From the NCBI GenBank assembly GCA_023015935.1, contig JALKAY010000012.1:2580-36497 (forward strand): a DNA stretch of 33,918 nucleotides, in the 5' to 3' direction. Source of the stretch: Flavobacteriaceae bacterium F08102 (GTDB taxonomy: Bacteria > Bacteroidota > Bacteroidia > Flavobacteriales > Flavobacteriaceae). This document shows, one piece after another, positions 33,890 through 33,918 of this stretch; position 1 is the stretch's first letter, and each line of letters starts with the position of its first letter. The notes beneath the pieces are model-generated. The model was not told where the DNA came from. It saw nothing but the letters and a program-made list of their open reading frames with translations, and did not search any database. The translations under genes and the position numbers were made by a program.

Positions 33890-33918
33890 AAACTGTCAAC
33901 CTATTTCAGGACATAACA
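33890..33918 (-). repeat. Right terminal inverted repeat of the IS3 element
   Basis: Read on the minus strand it begins TGTTATGTCCTGAAATAGG and ends GACAGTTT. It is the last sequence in the window. Confidence 0.85.

Larger units (their letters stand above)
32624..33918 (+). mobile_element. IS3-family (IS150-type) insertion sequence
   Basis: The element is 1295 bp and is bounded by 29-bp terminal inverted repeats (32624-32652 and 33890-33918) that match at 22 of 29 positions. Both begin TGT and share TGTCCT and GACAGTTT, ends familiar from Bacteroidetes IS3 members. It contains orfA and orfB. The right end coincides with the end of the window, so the target duplication cannot be checked. The preceding bases are AATTGAG. 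Confidence 0.88.

Overview
The window looks like a chromosomal segment from a marine-type member of the Bacteroidota, most likely family Flavobacteriaceae. The evidence is AT-rich DNA, TTTG/TAnnTTTG promoters of the Bacteroidetes sigma type, few Shine-Dalgarno sites, a one-protein hybrid two-component system (sensor kinase + receiver + AraC domain), many lipoproteins with a Cys close to the N-terminus, and the purE / M3 peptidase / HAD gene order. No rRNA, tRNA or CRISPR array was seen.

Region 1 (1-4.0 kb) is an accessory region. Three relics of one IS1182-type element, all on the minus strand, alternate with two small cargo blocks. The first block is a ParD/ParE toxin-antitoxin pair with a clear promoter and operator. 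The second is a Crp/FNR regulator with a perfect FNR-type box in front of a broken membrane protein gene and a broken NAD(P)H quinone reductase gene. An attC-like imperfect stem lies between the blocks. Region 2 (4.0-6.7 kb) holds two tandem Hsp20 chaperones, a small lipoprotein and a putative outer-membrane barrel. Region 3 (7.2-12.6 kb) carries an intact lipoprotein sulfatase, a decayed LysR regulator joined by deletion to a decayed YeiH-type putative sulfate exporter, and a long Cys/Met-type PLP enzyme with a good terminator.

Region 4 (12.8-22.6 kb) begins with a 968-residue hybrid sensor/AraC regulator with TPR repeats, followed by eight secreted proteins or lipoproteins on the same strand. 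These include a DUF4412 protein, two tandem paralogues each built of seven ~42-residue repeats (probably seven-bladed propellers), and four closely packed unrecognised secreted proteins, one split by a frameshift near its signal peptide. This is the least familiar part of the window. Region 5 (22.6-29.0 kb) has a minus-strand methyltransferase with a palindrome upstream, a broken DUF4287 gene, a small membrane protein, a two-repeat lipocalin-like secreted protein, a secreted esterase and a minus-strand GH3-family enzyme. Region 6 (29.0-32.6 kb) is housekeeping: purE, M3 oligopeptidase and a Cof-type HAD phosphatase. The window ends exactly at the right terminal repeat of an IS3/IS150-type element (32624-33918).

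A recurring theme is gene breakage. At least seven genes carry frameshifts, several at homopolymer runs, and three reading frames besides the LysR/YeiH locus contain in-frame stops. Homopolymer errors in the assembly cannot be ruled out for the frameshifts, but the substitution-type stops and the deletion joining lysR to yeiH indicate real decay.
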